A DNA stretch of 64,000 nt from assembly GCA_933207985.1 (NCBI GenBank), contig OW240921.1, positions 98,225,366 to 98,289,365 of the forward strand. The letters run 5' to 3'. The notes beneath the pieces are model-generated. The model saw only the letters and a program-made list of their open reading frames with translations, was not told the origin of the DNA and made no database searches. The translations under genes and the position numbers were made by a program. This document shows, in pieces, positions 31,850-42,190 of the stretch. The stretch's first letter is position 1; each line of letters begins with the position of its first letter. The stretch is from Pelobates cultripes (taxonomy: Eukaryota > Chordata > Amphibia > Anura > Pelobatidae).

Positions 31850-32905
31850 CATTGTTTTCAAATAATTTTACCTACAAGCATTTTCATTGAAATTTATTGC
31901 CAATAATATACATTAAAAACAATGAAACAATGAGAGGTAATGGTCAGTGATATAAAACATCCAAACCGACATGACATCCATACCAAGGATAAGCCACGGT
32001 TGTAGAGCAGGACTTTTACTTTTTATGTAGTTAAAGTCAGCAGAATAAAGTAACATTCACAATTGTATCACCTAGTAACAGATATATTCAATACATCCTG
32101 GTAGATATCAATATGTGCGATGAACACGCCACCCGGCTTATTAACAACAATGGCAAAGTATGTTTGATAGAAATAAAAAGCCGTTCAATATTTGTAATTG
32201 TTTCAATGTGTTTAGAGAGCAAATGCAAAAGAACCAGCTTTCAGAACTCTGAGTTTGTTAGAATTCTGGCTTTTTTGCAGTCTTTGAAATTTACTCCATG
32301 CGTTAGTGGATTTACATGATTTGTTATGTCTGTCCAACAATATGTTTATGGGAAAAGGGGCCACTGTTGCATATTTGCCATATTTTTCATGTGACTTTTA
32401 AATTCAAGGCCAAAAATTCGCAAAGTCCGCTATGCGTCCAATTCAGCTTTTTTGGCCTTAAATCCGAAATTCTCGTTGAATTCCCAACAACTCTCCATTT
32501 AGTAAATTACCCAGGCAGTTTTATAATGAGTCCAGTCCACACTTTTTTGGACATACTAATCTACTATTCACTGTCACATTTTCTGTCACAGCTGAGCTGA
32601 TACCTAATTCTGAACTGAATTTTCCATAATTTGCCAGAACTAATGGGATAATATTGCTTTTTGAGGGTCTTAAATTTTTTATTTTTTATTTAACATTATT
32701 TCCAATGGTTTCTATTATCCTAATCTGGTGAGAATTTCAATGTTGTTTTTTATGATATTATACTTCCCCCTCTCTAGAGATATCTGGTTAAGCCCAGCCT
32801 TTTCTAAGATTCATATTTGCAAAAAGAGAAAAAATGAACCACACTCCAATCATGTGAAGATCCGGGTGCTAAACTGGACCGAGGGCCAGCCCCAGCCCCA
32901 GTGAG
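31850..32905. other. AT-rich sequence, no gene seen
   Basis: No gene. At 32355-32515 the text AAATTCAAGGCCAAAAATTCG to TTTGGCCTTAAATCCG and TTTAGTAAATTACCC is another decayed CACTAAAG-type MITE. Confidence 0.4.
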
Positions 32906-32913
32906 TAGATATC

Positions 32914-33095
32914 AGTGGTAGAAAGGGGATCCAGGCACTCCAAGTATCTTCAATTGTATTTATTAGGATAAGTGGGACATCACAACGTTTCGACCCCTGA
33001 AAGGGTCTTTGTCAAGCTTGCGGTTGCGGTGTTCCACGTATCCTAATAAATACAATTGAAGATACTTGGAGTGCCTGGATCCTTTTTCTACCACT
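32914..33095. repeat. Foldback repeat with 56-bp arms around a hammerhead-like core
   Basis: Arms 32914-32969 and 33040-33095 are inverse copies with only two mismatches (AAGGGG against AAAAAG). They enclose ACAACGTTTCGACCCCTGAAAGGGTC; read on the minus strand this is a GACCC/GGGTC-type stem followed by GAAAC, the second half of a hammerhead core. The first box is degenerate (TTGACAA for CTGATGA). The arms extend inward with mismatches (AAGTGGGACATCACAAC against ACGTGGAACACCGCAAC). Head-to-head ends of a retroelement with pseudo-LTRs would give this structure. Confidence 0.8.
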
Positions 33096-33099
33096 CTTT

Positions 33100-34835
33100 T
33101 CTAAGACTCATGGCTGATTTATTCCTAAAGTTTTTCTTCAATTATCATTATTTAGTGAGTTTTGACCTACGTTTGTGTGCCAGGTTGCACTATTCTAACA
33201 GTTATACAAAAGAGATTAAAAAATAAAATAAAAAATAAGCCTCTTATTCAAAACATAAACTCTGGAGATAAATGCAGAGACAAATCGAGGGAAGAGCAGT
33301 ACAGTACCAATCAATCTGCCTTTGCTTCCCCAAAAAGCCCATGTGTTTTATCACAGTTATATATCTCTTTACTGTCACGTCATGTGACCCAACCCACGTT
33401 TCCAATTGCTAGATGAAGATGTCACATTATTATGGTATCATGTGATGCCCCTTACTATGCTTCTATGCTGATGATATTAACAAAAATAGTATTTTTATTT
33501 TTTAATACATAGCTAAATATGGCTTTTCTCAAATGTATAAAGCAGATGTTAAAGATTATCCTGAGTAGTATTACAATATTATTTGTATTGTATTATGGAA
33601 TTGTGTTATGGTTTGTATTATATAATTGTATTATAGTTTGCGTGTTAGACTTGTATTCTAGTTTGAGGCTGCTCTGATACTTCCTAAAAAAAAAAAAAAG
33701 CCACAACATATTGAAGTTTGTAATAATTACGTTTGCTCTGATGCAGTTGCACCTCTTTAGCCTGGATATACTATTGGAGATGTTTCTTGCAATGCGTGTG
33801 TATCTTTCAGCCAGCGGGTGTCATTGCAGACCAGCAGAGGGGAATGTTTGGCAATCAGTACTTGATGACATGTGGCATTAAATGATTAGTGCAGAGCAGC
33901 GACAAACCAAATTGCGTGCAATTCGCATTATTGTAACCTATAGCATTTATATTTTTAACCTATGTAATTTATCCCAGGGCACTGTGTACATCGCAGATAG
34001 AAATTATTGCAGTGTATATTGAATTTTGTTTTGCATTCACACAGTGCTATACAAAATGACATTGACACTTGTATTGTCTATAATGTGACCCTTGAAAAGC
34101 ATTTTTAATAAAACACATAGTCTTGGAGCTTCCTTCCAGGTGCCACTAAGCACTAATGTTATATTAAGATCACGGTAAAACTCCGGGATTTAGTTCCAAA
34201 TTAACCTGATTCTCAGGGTGAATAAAATAGATATATTTTTCATGTTATGTTTCTGGATAAGTTAAACAGAGGTGAGAAACACTGTATCTTATACGTACTG
34301 TGAGGATATCTGTGAAAAGCTGTCTGTGGAGTAGGACGTTATGCTGTATATATATAAAAATCTAAACGAGGGGGGGAGTAAGTGACTGCATGCTGCATAG
34401 ACCACCATATAATGATGAGAGAGGGAAGTGACCTGTCATCACTTCTGACATTTCTATGATACATCTCCTAGAACTGAGAGGATTCTTCATTTATCTCAGG
34501 AGTTCTGAACCCCACACTAATTCTCCATGTGGTTTTATTGGGCCTTATTTGCTGGAACAGACACATCATGTTCATCAGATAGCTGCCCACAACAAAATGG
34601 CTTCCGTAACGGCATTGCTAATGGAGATTTCCATTTGATAATGTGAGGAGTCTCTAATGAAGGCGCTTTGTTGGATTTATTGTGCTTCATATTATGTTCA
34701 AATCTTTACATGGATAACAGAACCAATTGTACAATTAAGGAATGGGTTACTTAGCTTTTGCCCTGTACGTAATTTGGATCCATGTAAGATTAAAAACTAT
34801 TCATTTATTCAAAATTAAGTTGGATCAGTAGTGCT
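33100..34835. other. Unique sequence, no gene seen
   Basis: Includes AT-simple stretches at 33575-33665 (repeats of GTATTATGG and TTGTATTA). Nothing recognised in the short open frames. Confidence 0.4.
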
Positions 34836-34843
34836 TATAATAA

Positions 34844-35052
34844 CAGTGAGGCAAAAAAATCCCCTGTTGATTTTGACATGCAAATCAATTGATAACTTTT
34901 TTGACATGCGTTTTTCTGGATTTGTTTTTGTTATTCTGTCTCTCACTGTTAAAATACACCTACCATTAAAATTATAGACTGATCATTTTTTTGTCAGTGG
35001 GCAAACGTTCAAAATCAGCAGGGGGTCAAATACTTTTTTTCCCTCAGTGTAA
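34844..35052. mobile_element. Tc1/mariner-type internally deleted element
   Basis: Left end CAGTGAGGCAAAAAAATCCCCTG and right end, inverted, CACTGAGGGAAAAAAAGTATTTG with CCCCTGCTGATTTTGAACG. This resembles the widespread vertebrate Tc1/mariner repeats whose ends read CACTGAGGGAAAAAAGTATTTGATCCCCTG. The interior has GCAAATCAATTGATAACTTT, GACATGCGTTTTTCTGGATT and TCTCTCACTGTTAAAATACACC. Only about 200 bp remain and no transposase, so it is a deletion derivative. TA dinucleotides lie at both edges, as expected for this superfamily. Confidence 0.7.
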
Positions 35053-35099
35053 ATCGTTTTGTTACATGGCATATTGTGCACTTTTTATAGTTTATAGCC

Positions 35100-35205
35100 T
35101 GTGTGGGCATCCTGCAGCTGTTTCCACCAGATTACATCTCCCATTATGCTTAATAATTTTAGCTGACAAAGAATCTTGGGAGTTCCAGGTCCTCATCATT
35201 CAGAC
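35100..35205. repeat. Palindromic MITE remnant
   Basis: CATCCTGCAGCTGTTTCCACCAGATTACATCTCCCATTATGC and, in inverse, AGAATCTTGGGAGTTCCAGG preserve the signature of the family at 14364, with heavy decay. Confidence 0.4.
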
Positions 35206-35227
35206 TGTCACATTTCCCATATCTATC

Positions 35228-35749
35228 TTAAGGGGAATCTATAGTGTCAGGAATACAATATTCCTAACTCTATAGAGCCCTTTCATGCACACCTCCTACG
35301 CCCCCCTCTCCTCCCCCAATGACACATGGTTAAAAACCCTTTAATTACTCACCAGATTCCAGCACCAACATTCTTCTGCGCTGGGTCGGCACTCCGCCTC
35401 CTCCAACATCATCTGATGGAGGGGACCTATTGCACATGCGCTGCAAATGCCATGCGCACATTAGACCCTCCCCAAAGGTAAGCATTGAATCAATATTCCC
35501 TTTGAGGATTTCACTGACGCTGGATGTCCTCTTGCAGATCGTGTGTCCTTTAGGGGACTATGAGTCCGGTAAACTCCCGGAGGTGCCTCTTGTGGCTGTC
35601 TGGTAGACAGTCTTAATACTGCAATGTAAACATTGCAGTTTCTCAAAAACTGCATTGATTTACATTGCAGGACTAGGGGGGCACTGCACCCAGTCCATGC
35701 ACCCAGACAAATAGATGAAGTGGTCTGGGTGCCCATAGTGTCCCTTTAA
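35228..35749. repeat. T2 MITE, full-length, both TTAA ends
   Basis: Left TTAAGGGGAATCTATAGTGTCAGG, right CATAGTGTCCCTTTAA. Contains GCACATGCGCTGCAAATGC, GGATTTCACTGACGCTGGATG, GTGGCTGTCTGGTAGACAG, an AACTGCATTGATTTACATTG hairpin and CACCCAGACAAATAGATGAAGTGGTCTGGGTG. Same general plan as 25940-26522, in the same orientation. Confidence 0.85.
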
Positions 35750-35754
35750 GGTTT

Positions 35755-37085
35755 ATACATTATGAGCACAGCTTATTTATGTCCCCAACTAATACCCTCT
35801 TTGAGTACTCATACATATTTTTAAGGGATGGCCACAGTCATATTCTATATGACTTCTTCTGTTCCCTAAACCTCAATTCGTAGTGAACTAGATTCATACT
35901 GCAACATATAGGCTACCATAGCCAAGATACGACTATAGCTGACTTAGAGAATTTTTCCAAATCGTCTATTTTTGCCTTATTCAGTTTTCAGTTTTAGTGT
36001 ATGAAACCTCTGCATGTTACTTCTTCCTTTCTGTGTCTGCCTGTACATGTCCACTGGGACGATACTTAACTAATCTATGTCCCACCCTCTATGTACAAAG
36101 CATATTAGTAAATTACTCAAAGCCTTTCATCTGCACTTAAGGGACATATTAATATTAAATCAGCTATAGTCTACCCTAGATACTAATAATATCTAGCACA
36201 CTAGATTTAACTCTTAGCACTCCCAGCAAGGGGTTTCATTTGGCTGTACAGTAAAATGCAATTTTTGGGGGCAAAATGAAAAAATGACTTTAGATTGAGC
36301 TAAGAAATCATTGCCGTACAGTTACAGCCTCTACTACCTTTTTAACTTATGTGGAAAGTTACGTCTGCCAGATTAAAGGCTGAATAAACTTGAAACAATA
36401 TCAACCTGCTGTATCCAGGTCAGCGGTTTAACAGGCAGGAGCTTTATAAAAACGGAAATGTCTTTCTGGCTCATTACTTTGTCAATGCGAAAGTATAAGA
36501 GTAAAGGAAAGATTGAAGCGGCACAGTAACAAAAGGTGTAACCTTTTTTTAAATAATAAGCCCTTAACTTGTGAATGTTTATAATGTAGAAGCAGAGATG
36601 GTGCTTCATTCATTAAATTCTAAGTACGTTCTGAGAAGCAGGAGAGAATATTTCTGGGAGAATTGGCAACAGCGAACAATACCAGGCACATCCTGTAATC
36701 TATTTCAAGCTGGGGAACAATATTCTCTGTTATCTCACATTGCTGATACTTTGACAAAGTATATTTTCCGCAATGTGAATCTACAAACACACTGTAAAAA
36801 TCATACAATAAAACATTATCGTACAGCGAAACCTGAGGTTCCAATTGGCTCTTTGTAAAACTGCAAATATTTGCAATATTTAGCCTGTATGGTATTTCAT
36901 TTAATTATCAGCTATTTTTGTAAGGAGATAAAGTTGAATCGGGAATGTTTCTGCAGCCAGTTAAATATAGGTATAAAAGTTAATTGCAAATTGTCAATTT
37001 CTTATGGAAAGAGCGTGTGTACAGAGTAAAGGGGATGTATGTATTTCTAACGTTTTTTGTTCATGAAGGATAAGGGGGGTTGCCG
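35755..37085. other. AT-rich unique sequence, no gene seen
   Basis: Open frames up to 95 codons near 36571-36858, none with recognisable motifs and overlapping on both strands. Confidence 0.4.
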
Positions 37086-37089
37086 TTAT

Positions 37090-37400
37090 ACTCAAACAGT
37101 GATAAATGAATGCTCCAAGCACCATAAACACTGCAGCCCGCTGTTGTTGTATGGTGCCTGCAGTGCCAAAGCGCCTTCCCAGTGTAATCCGTCAAACCAT
37201 TTTAAAATAGTTTAACCATTTACCTGGCTCCTCCGGTTGCACGCACCACTTCTAGTCTTTTCCTGCAGGAGAGGACTTTGTTGAGCTACGTCTGGCCAAT
37301 CCATTGCTCATTGGCCGGGAATACTCAGCTGACACTCTCAGCCAGTAAGCGTTGTCCTACATGGCCCTGCCTAGCAAGGGCGTTACGCTCTTAAAGCATT
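37090..37400. repeat. Degraded T2-like MITE fragment
   Basis: AATGCTCCAAGCACCATAAACACTGCAG and its partial inverse TGGTGCCTGCAGTG, then ACCATTTACCTGGCTCCTCC and a GGCCAATCC/ATTGGCCGGG palindrome. The layout is like a T2 MITE interior but no TTAAAGG end is visible. Confidence 0.4.
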
Positions 37401-37414
37401 CTAACCATCACTAA

Positions 37415-37560
37415 AAGGTGACTAGTGGAGAATTCAAAGTGAATGCAAAAGGTGATTTTAAAATTTTAAGTCAAAATAGATGAAAACTTAGTTATGTTTC
37501 CAAATTGGCAGTTTTGGCCTCTAATTACAAATTTACATAATGACACTGGGTTATTAAGTA
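37415..37560. repeat. Palindromic CACTAAAG-type MITE, decayed
   Basis: GAGAATTCAAAGTGAATGCAAAAGG and TTTAAGTCAAAATAGATG at the left, GGCCTCTAATTACAAATTT and GGGTTATTAAG at the right. Related to 31680-31845. Confidence 0.5.
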
Positions 37561-37625
37561 ATCATAGTAATAACTGTAGTAATAATAATAGTAACAAAGT
37601 AATAGTAGTAACAGTAGTAACAATA
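37560..37625. repeat. AT-rich simple repeat (TAGTAA)n
   Basis: Irregular TAATAGTAATAACTGTAGTAA-type units. Confidence 0.8.
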
Positions 37626-37734
37626 GAAGCCAATTACCATTTGATTTATTAGTCAAAGCTTGGCTATTTTACCCTGAAATTTGCTATTAAGATTTATTTT
37701 TTGTGCTACTATTCATTGCTATGAATAGACCCCT

Positions 37735-37860
37735 TAGCGTATACCTCCCAACATTGCAATTGGACAAAGAGCGACACTTTCATTTTATGGGTGTGAGTGG
37801 GGGTAAAACCACAGGCGGGTCTGTGCTGAGAAATTTTACTAATAGCAATTTATACAACTA
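37735..37860 (+). repeat. Dispersed repeat, partial copy
   Basis: GTATACCTCCCAACATTGCAATTGG to GGTGTGAGTGGGGGTAAAACCACAGGCGGG is the inverse of 25800-25930. Confidence 0.6.
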
Positions 37861-37884
37861 AGATGTAATATAGCCAGTTAAGGA

Positions 37885-38141
37885 CTCATTGCTTTTCTAT
37901 GGGGATTTCACTGACGCTGGATATTCTCATGCAGAGCATGAGGACGTCCAGCGTCATTTAAAGGACCTAGAGTCTGGTAAACTCCTGGAAGCGTCTCTAG
38001 TGCCTGTCTTAGTACTGCAATGTAAACATGTGTCTCTAAAACTGCAATGTTTTACATTGTAGGACTAAGGTGGAGAGGGACAGTGCGCCCTGATAACTTA
38101 AATGAGTTCAAGTGGTGTGGGTACCTATAGGGTCCCTTTAA
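37885..38141. repeat. T2 MITE, 5'-truncated copy
   Basis: From TTGCTTTTCTATGGGGATTTCACTGACGCTGG through a GCAGAGCATGAGGACGTCCAGCG segment and a CTGCAATGTTTTACATTG hairpin to the right end ACCTATAGGGTCCCTTTAA. It matches the last half of 35228-35749; the left half and its TTAA are missing. Confidence 0.8.
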
Positions 38142-38249
38142 GCTTACTAGACAAACATATAAAATTTTACGATAGCTCAAAATTTAAATTTTATATAACT
38201 CCTTGTATTTTGTGATCGGTAACCACCAAAAATGAACTGAAATTCTAGA

Positions 38250-38700
38250 TGTGACAAACTCCCCTTTTTACCTGAGTTTGCCACGAGCTCCTGGAGGACC
38301 CTACTTGTCAGCCTCCTGCCCTGTGACTATGGCCCTTGTAATAAACTGTTTGTGAAGCAGCACTTTGAACTCCCGAAGTGGTTTGAAGCGGCACTTTGAA
38401 ATCCCGAAAGGTCGAAGTGGTTCGAAGCAGGAGTACATGGAACTCAAATCGGACACTTGACGGCACAAACATCGCTAACTATTTACCTTCCACGGATGTT
38501 CGGCTATTCGAACGGGAGTCGAACAGCATTCGGTAAGACTAAACTCCCAAGCGAGAGACATGAACTGAGACTACTCTCGAGGCTATACGTTTGGTATTTT
38601 ATATTTCACTTCGAATCCCTGAAGTAGACCGACTGCACAGCTTGATTCTCTGGAACTGTTTTGGGCACAGAACCATGCGTGCGGTCGGTCAAAATGTGAC
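38250..38700. repeat. Possible LTR or other long repeat
   Basis: TGTGACAAACTCCCC at the left, CCTCCTGCCCTGTGACTATGG, a polyadenylation-like GTAATAAACTG near 38338, then repeated GAAGTGGTTTGAAGCGGCACTTTGAA and TTCGAA-rich text. A TG start followed by an AATAAA signal suits a retroviral-type LTR, but I see no primer-binding site, coding part or second copy. Confidence 0.3.
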
Positions 38701-38764
38701 TTCCATAAAATTCCTGAACAAAAGTAGGGACACAAAGTAGGGACACTTGGGGTATGTGTCAGGA

Positions 38765-38935
38765 TTATTCAATAAACTCCTAATTGTCTCAAATTAAAAT
38801 CTAAGGATAAAATAGTCATGCTGTGTCTGTAGCTGAGTTTGTAATTTTTTCCAGATCAACTATTTTTGCCTAAATTTTGCTATTTGGATGTTAATATGCT
38901 ATATTTCAGACGTTAATGAATAGCCATGTGTGAGA
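38765..38935. repeat. Palindromic CACTAAAG-type MITE, decayed
   Basis: TTATTCAATAAACTCCTAATTG to AATGAATAGCC, with GCTGAGTTTGTAATTTTTTCC and CAACTATTTTTGCC inside. Same group as 31680. Confidence 0.45.
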
Positions 38936-39146
38936 CCTGAATTTTTGGCCTTCGGGAGAACCTAATTCCAAGGGTTATGAGAGTGCACCTTCAGATATGT
39001 GAAGGTACCCATAGATATGTTATTTATTATGTATCCCAGATTCATACCAATAGCTAAAAAAATAGACTTAAAAGGGGGACATCCACTCCTGAGGTGAATA
39101 TAGTTTTGTCGCGCCTTAGTTTAATATACTTTATTGGTGCATTTAC

Positions 39147-39594
39147 TTAAAGGGACACTGTAGACACCATAAGTATTTCATCTAATTGAATTGTTTATAG
39201 TGCCTGATCTGCTGGTGCTGTCCCTCCATTCAGAATTAAATCAATTTCGGTCATGTTAACTCTAAATCAGGCTACTCATCAACCGGCTCCTACTGGAGGT
39301 ATGGGTAATGCAGAGATTTCACACTTCCTTCTAGTCCTACAAATTAATACCAGCAATAGACACTGTGATAGGCTGAAAGCGGTCACACGACACTCGCAGC
39401 CAATCACAGTCTTGCACTGCTGTTCGGGCTAATACTTCCTCATTAGCACAAGCAGCACAGAGGGGAAGGACTGCTGCGGATTCCTGTTAAGTATTAAACC
39501 ATTAAAAATTATTTAACACTAAGCAAGGATGGTGCCAGGGGATTCTAGGCACATGAACTATTTCAGTATGATAAAGCCTACAGTGTCCCCTTAA
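39147..39594. repeat. T2 MITE, divergent subfamily, both TTAA ends
   Basis: Left TTAAAGGGACACTGTAGACACC; right CCTACAGTGTCCCCTTAA. The interior differs from the CpG-rich copies: CTGTGATAGGCTGAAAGC against GCAGCCAATCACAG, and CTGCTGTTCGGG. No coding capacity. Confidence 0.85.
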
Positions 39595-39599
39595 GGTGA

Positions 39600-39881
39600 T
39601 GTGTGCAGGTGAAATTAATATGTAAAGCATCGGATAATTCCAAAAAAGCTCATGCACTTTTGGGCATCCCTTCCATTTTGCCGTATGCTCATGTACCCCA
39701 TCATGGGCCACTTACACTATCACAAAATTTCGATACTGTAAAAAACCTGCAGTTGTTGTTACTGTATTTTTATGCAGTAAAGTGCTAAATTCAAGCAGAA
39801 CTGGTAAATAAGTAAAAAAACACACCACATAAGTCTCTGTATAATCAATATATATACAGTTTGCATCCCTAGTGCTTTTAG

Positions 39882-39931
<50 letters not shown>

Positions 39932-40960
39932 GTTACAGATCAATTTTGTTAACCTTAGCTAAAAATCTCTATAAATATAAAAAATCACATCTGTGCACCA
40001 AAATGCATGTTACTTGCAGGAATAAAAATTGTATTTAGAAATCCTCAGAGATGAGGGAAAGTCATGGATTTTGGGGAAGGCATATTAAAGCCTCATGGGC
40101 ACTTCTGTGTTCAGAAAATCCTGATAGCAAACACAAGGCTCACAACTGTTGTTGACTGACTGCATTAATAATGAAGTACTTGCCTTGGGTGTTTGCGAAT
40201 GGATTGTTTAAAGAATTTTGAGAGAATGTGTATACAAATAAATATATCACATGAATACATATCCTGGTTTTACTAAAAAAAACAAAAAAAAAACGCATAA
40301 AGGCAATTTTGTTTATCATTTTTAAATTTGCTTAAAAGAAATGCTTGTATTATTTATTGTGACAATTCAATTGATGTTTTTTGGTACATTGTATGGCACC
40401 CGACATATGTTGAAACTTGTTTTGTTGTATGTGTCTTGTGCGTTAGAGGATTTTTTTCCAGAATTGATGGATGTGCACCAATTTAAAACTGGTTGCAGGT
40501 TCAGGTCATACCCAAACAAATTGATGTGTATCCTCGTGTTTGCTTGCCATCCAAACAGTACAATCAATAACAAAAAATTATCCTTGATTTGTGTTTATAG
40601 AAAATAAACCAGTTGTTATCTGTTTGTCTCTGGTTTATGAATCAATTCAGATGGTTTAGTTAACAACACTAATAATAATAATAATAATAATAATAGTAAC
40701 AACAAACACTGAATTTCAACAAATTAAATCTGAATGGGAAAACTAAGACCAAATCTTTCTCCAACCTAGCTATAGTCATGGCTTGGCTCTTTGAACCTCA
40801 GTATTGCCAATCGCATTTAGTCTTCAATTGAAAATTTTTGGATACACTTTTCAAATGATTTAATAGTTTAAGATTTTTTTTTTTAGATATGATATTTTGT
40901 TATATCTTAATATTTTAAAAAAAATAATTTCAAAAGTTCATCCAAAAATAAAATCTCCAA
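39600..40960. other. AT-rich unique sequence, no gene seen
   Basis: Contains (TA)n at 39884-39932 and (TAA)n at 40671-40697. Open frames up to 88 codons (40341-40607) show no domain. Confidence 0.5.
39884..39932. repeat. (TA)n microsatellite
   Basis: About 20 TA units with a single TATG interruption near the 3' edge. Confidence 0.95.
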
Positions 40961-40969
40961 TAACGTATA

Positions 40970-41570
40970 TTAAAGGGACACTATAGTCACCAGAATAGCT
41001 TAAAGGACCACTATAGTGCCAGGAAAACATACTAGTTTTCCTGGCACTATAGTGCCCTGAGGGTGCCCCCACCCTCAGGGTCCCCCTCCCGCCCAGCTCT
41101 GGAAAGGGGAAAGGGGTTAAAACTTACCTTTTTCCAGCGCTGGGCGGGGAGCTCTCCTCCTCCGATCCTCCTATTCTCCTCCTCCTGGGCTGAATGCGCA
41201 CACGCGGCAAGAGCTGCGCGCGCATTCAGCCCGTCACATAGGAAAGCATTCTAATGCTTTCCTATGGACGCTGCGTGCTCTCACTGTGAAAATCACAGTG
41301 AGAAGCACGCAAGCGCCTCTAGTGGCTGTCAATGAGACAGCCACTTGAGGATTAGGGGGAAGGCTTAACCCATTAATAAACATAGCAGTTTCTCTGAAAC
41401 TGCTATGTTTATAAAAAAATGGGTTAACCCTAGAAGGACCTGGCACCCAGACCACTTCATTAAGCTGAAGTGGTCTGGGTGCCTAGAGTGGTCCTTTAAT
41501 GTAGTTCTTCTGGTGAGTATAGTCAGTCCTGTCAGGCTTTTTGCTGTAAACACTGTCTTTTCATTGGTAG
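40970..41570. repeat. Older TTAA MITE split by a T2 MITE
   Basis: Outer left end TTAAAGGGACACTATAGTCACCAGAATAGC (40970-40999), interrupted by the element at 41000-41499. It resumes as TGTAGTTCTTCTGGTGAGTATAGTCAG from 41500, the inverse of the outer left arm (CTATAGTCACCAGAA). The far end near CTGTAAACACTGTC has no clear TTAA. Confidence 0.7.
41000..41499. repeat. T2 MITE, full-length, eight internal hairpins
   Basis: Left TTAAAGGACCACTATAGTGCC, right GAGTGGTCCTTTAA, both with TTAA. In order: GTGCCAGGAAAAC/GTTTTCCTGGCAC, CCCTGAGGGTG/CACCCTCAGGG, TGAATGCGC/GCGCATTCA, TAGGAAAGCATT/AATGCTTTCCTA, CTCACTGTGA/TCACAGTGAG, CTAGTGGCTGTC/GACAGCCACT, AACATAGCAGTTTC/GAAACTGCTATGTT, CACCCAGACCACTTCA/TGAAGTGGTCTGGGTG. 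A CTTACCTTTTTCCAGCGC motif sits after the second hairpin. The copy at 54408-54823 is the same subfamily in opposite orientation. Confidence 0.9.
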
Positions 41571-41759
41571 TATAGAAAAGGTAGGGGAAAACGCACCCAA
41601 AAAATAAGTACAACATTTTATACGTACACGTCTTTAGGGTGGTATACACAGTTGACCTCAAAGATAAAAAAAAATACAGAAAATTATAATAGTGCAGTAC
41701 AGTTTGTACACTTAAGGCACAGTGGAAAAATAATGGAAAATCCTGTGTGGTTTTCACTC

Positions 41760-42190
41760 ACATTTTATTGAGCTAACTCAGAGCTCAGCTGTATTGCGCA
41801 TGGATGGAACAATCCCCGTCTAAAGATATATGATGAAATGGACGTCACGGTGCCTTAAATGAAGTGCAGTATGCAGGACATATATAGGAGTAAATACAAA
41901 AAAGATCCTACAATGGTGAAGTAAGTACTATTAAATATTTAGATAAATAATGTAATGCACTTACATTTACCAGAGCAGGACTTGCTCTAGTATATAAAGC
42001 ATGGGTGGTATATTCCCCACCTAGGGATACGATGGTACCAGGAAGCAATAGGATGGATGAATAAAAGTATATATATAGAATATAAAATATAAAGTATACT
42101 ATTTATTAACCAGACAAAAAATAAAGGAGTCCCACTCAACACGTTTCGCCTCTAAAAGGTTTCTTCAGAAGTGTGGCTAAGTTCTTATGA
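41760..42190 (+). mobile_element. Probable 5' region of the Penelope-like element
   Basis: AT-rich DNA upstream of the decayed reverse transcriptase, ending with TCCCACTCAACACGTTTCGCCTCTAAAAGG. Penelope-like elements have pseudo-LTR ends that may carry hammerhead ribozymes, and the motif here fits that role in antisense. The 5' boundary is not visible. Confidence 0.45.
42143..42168 (-). ncRNA. Hammerhead-ribozyme-like core
   Basis: Read on minus: CTGAAGA (42168-42162), then AACCTTTTAGAGGC, then GAAAC (42147-42143). CTGANGA and GAAAC are the two conserved boxes of the hammerhead core, and the CCT/AGG segment between them can form stem II with a mismatch at its base. Stem I and III partners are short or unclear, so activity is doubtful. 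The orientation is opposite to the reverse transcriptase. Confidence 0.4.
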
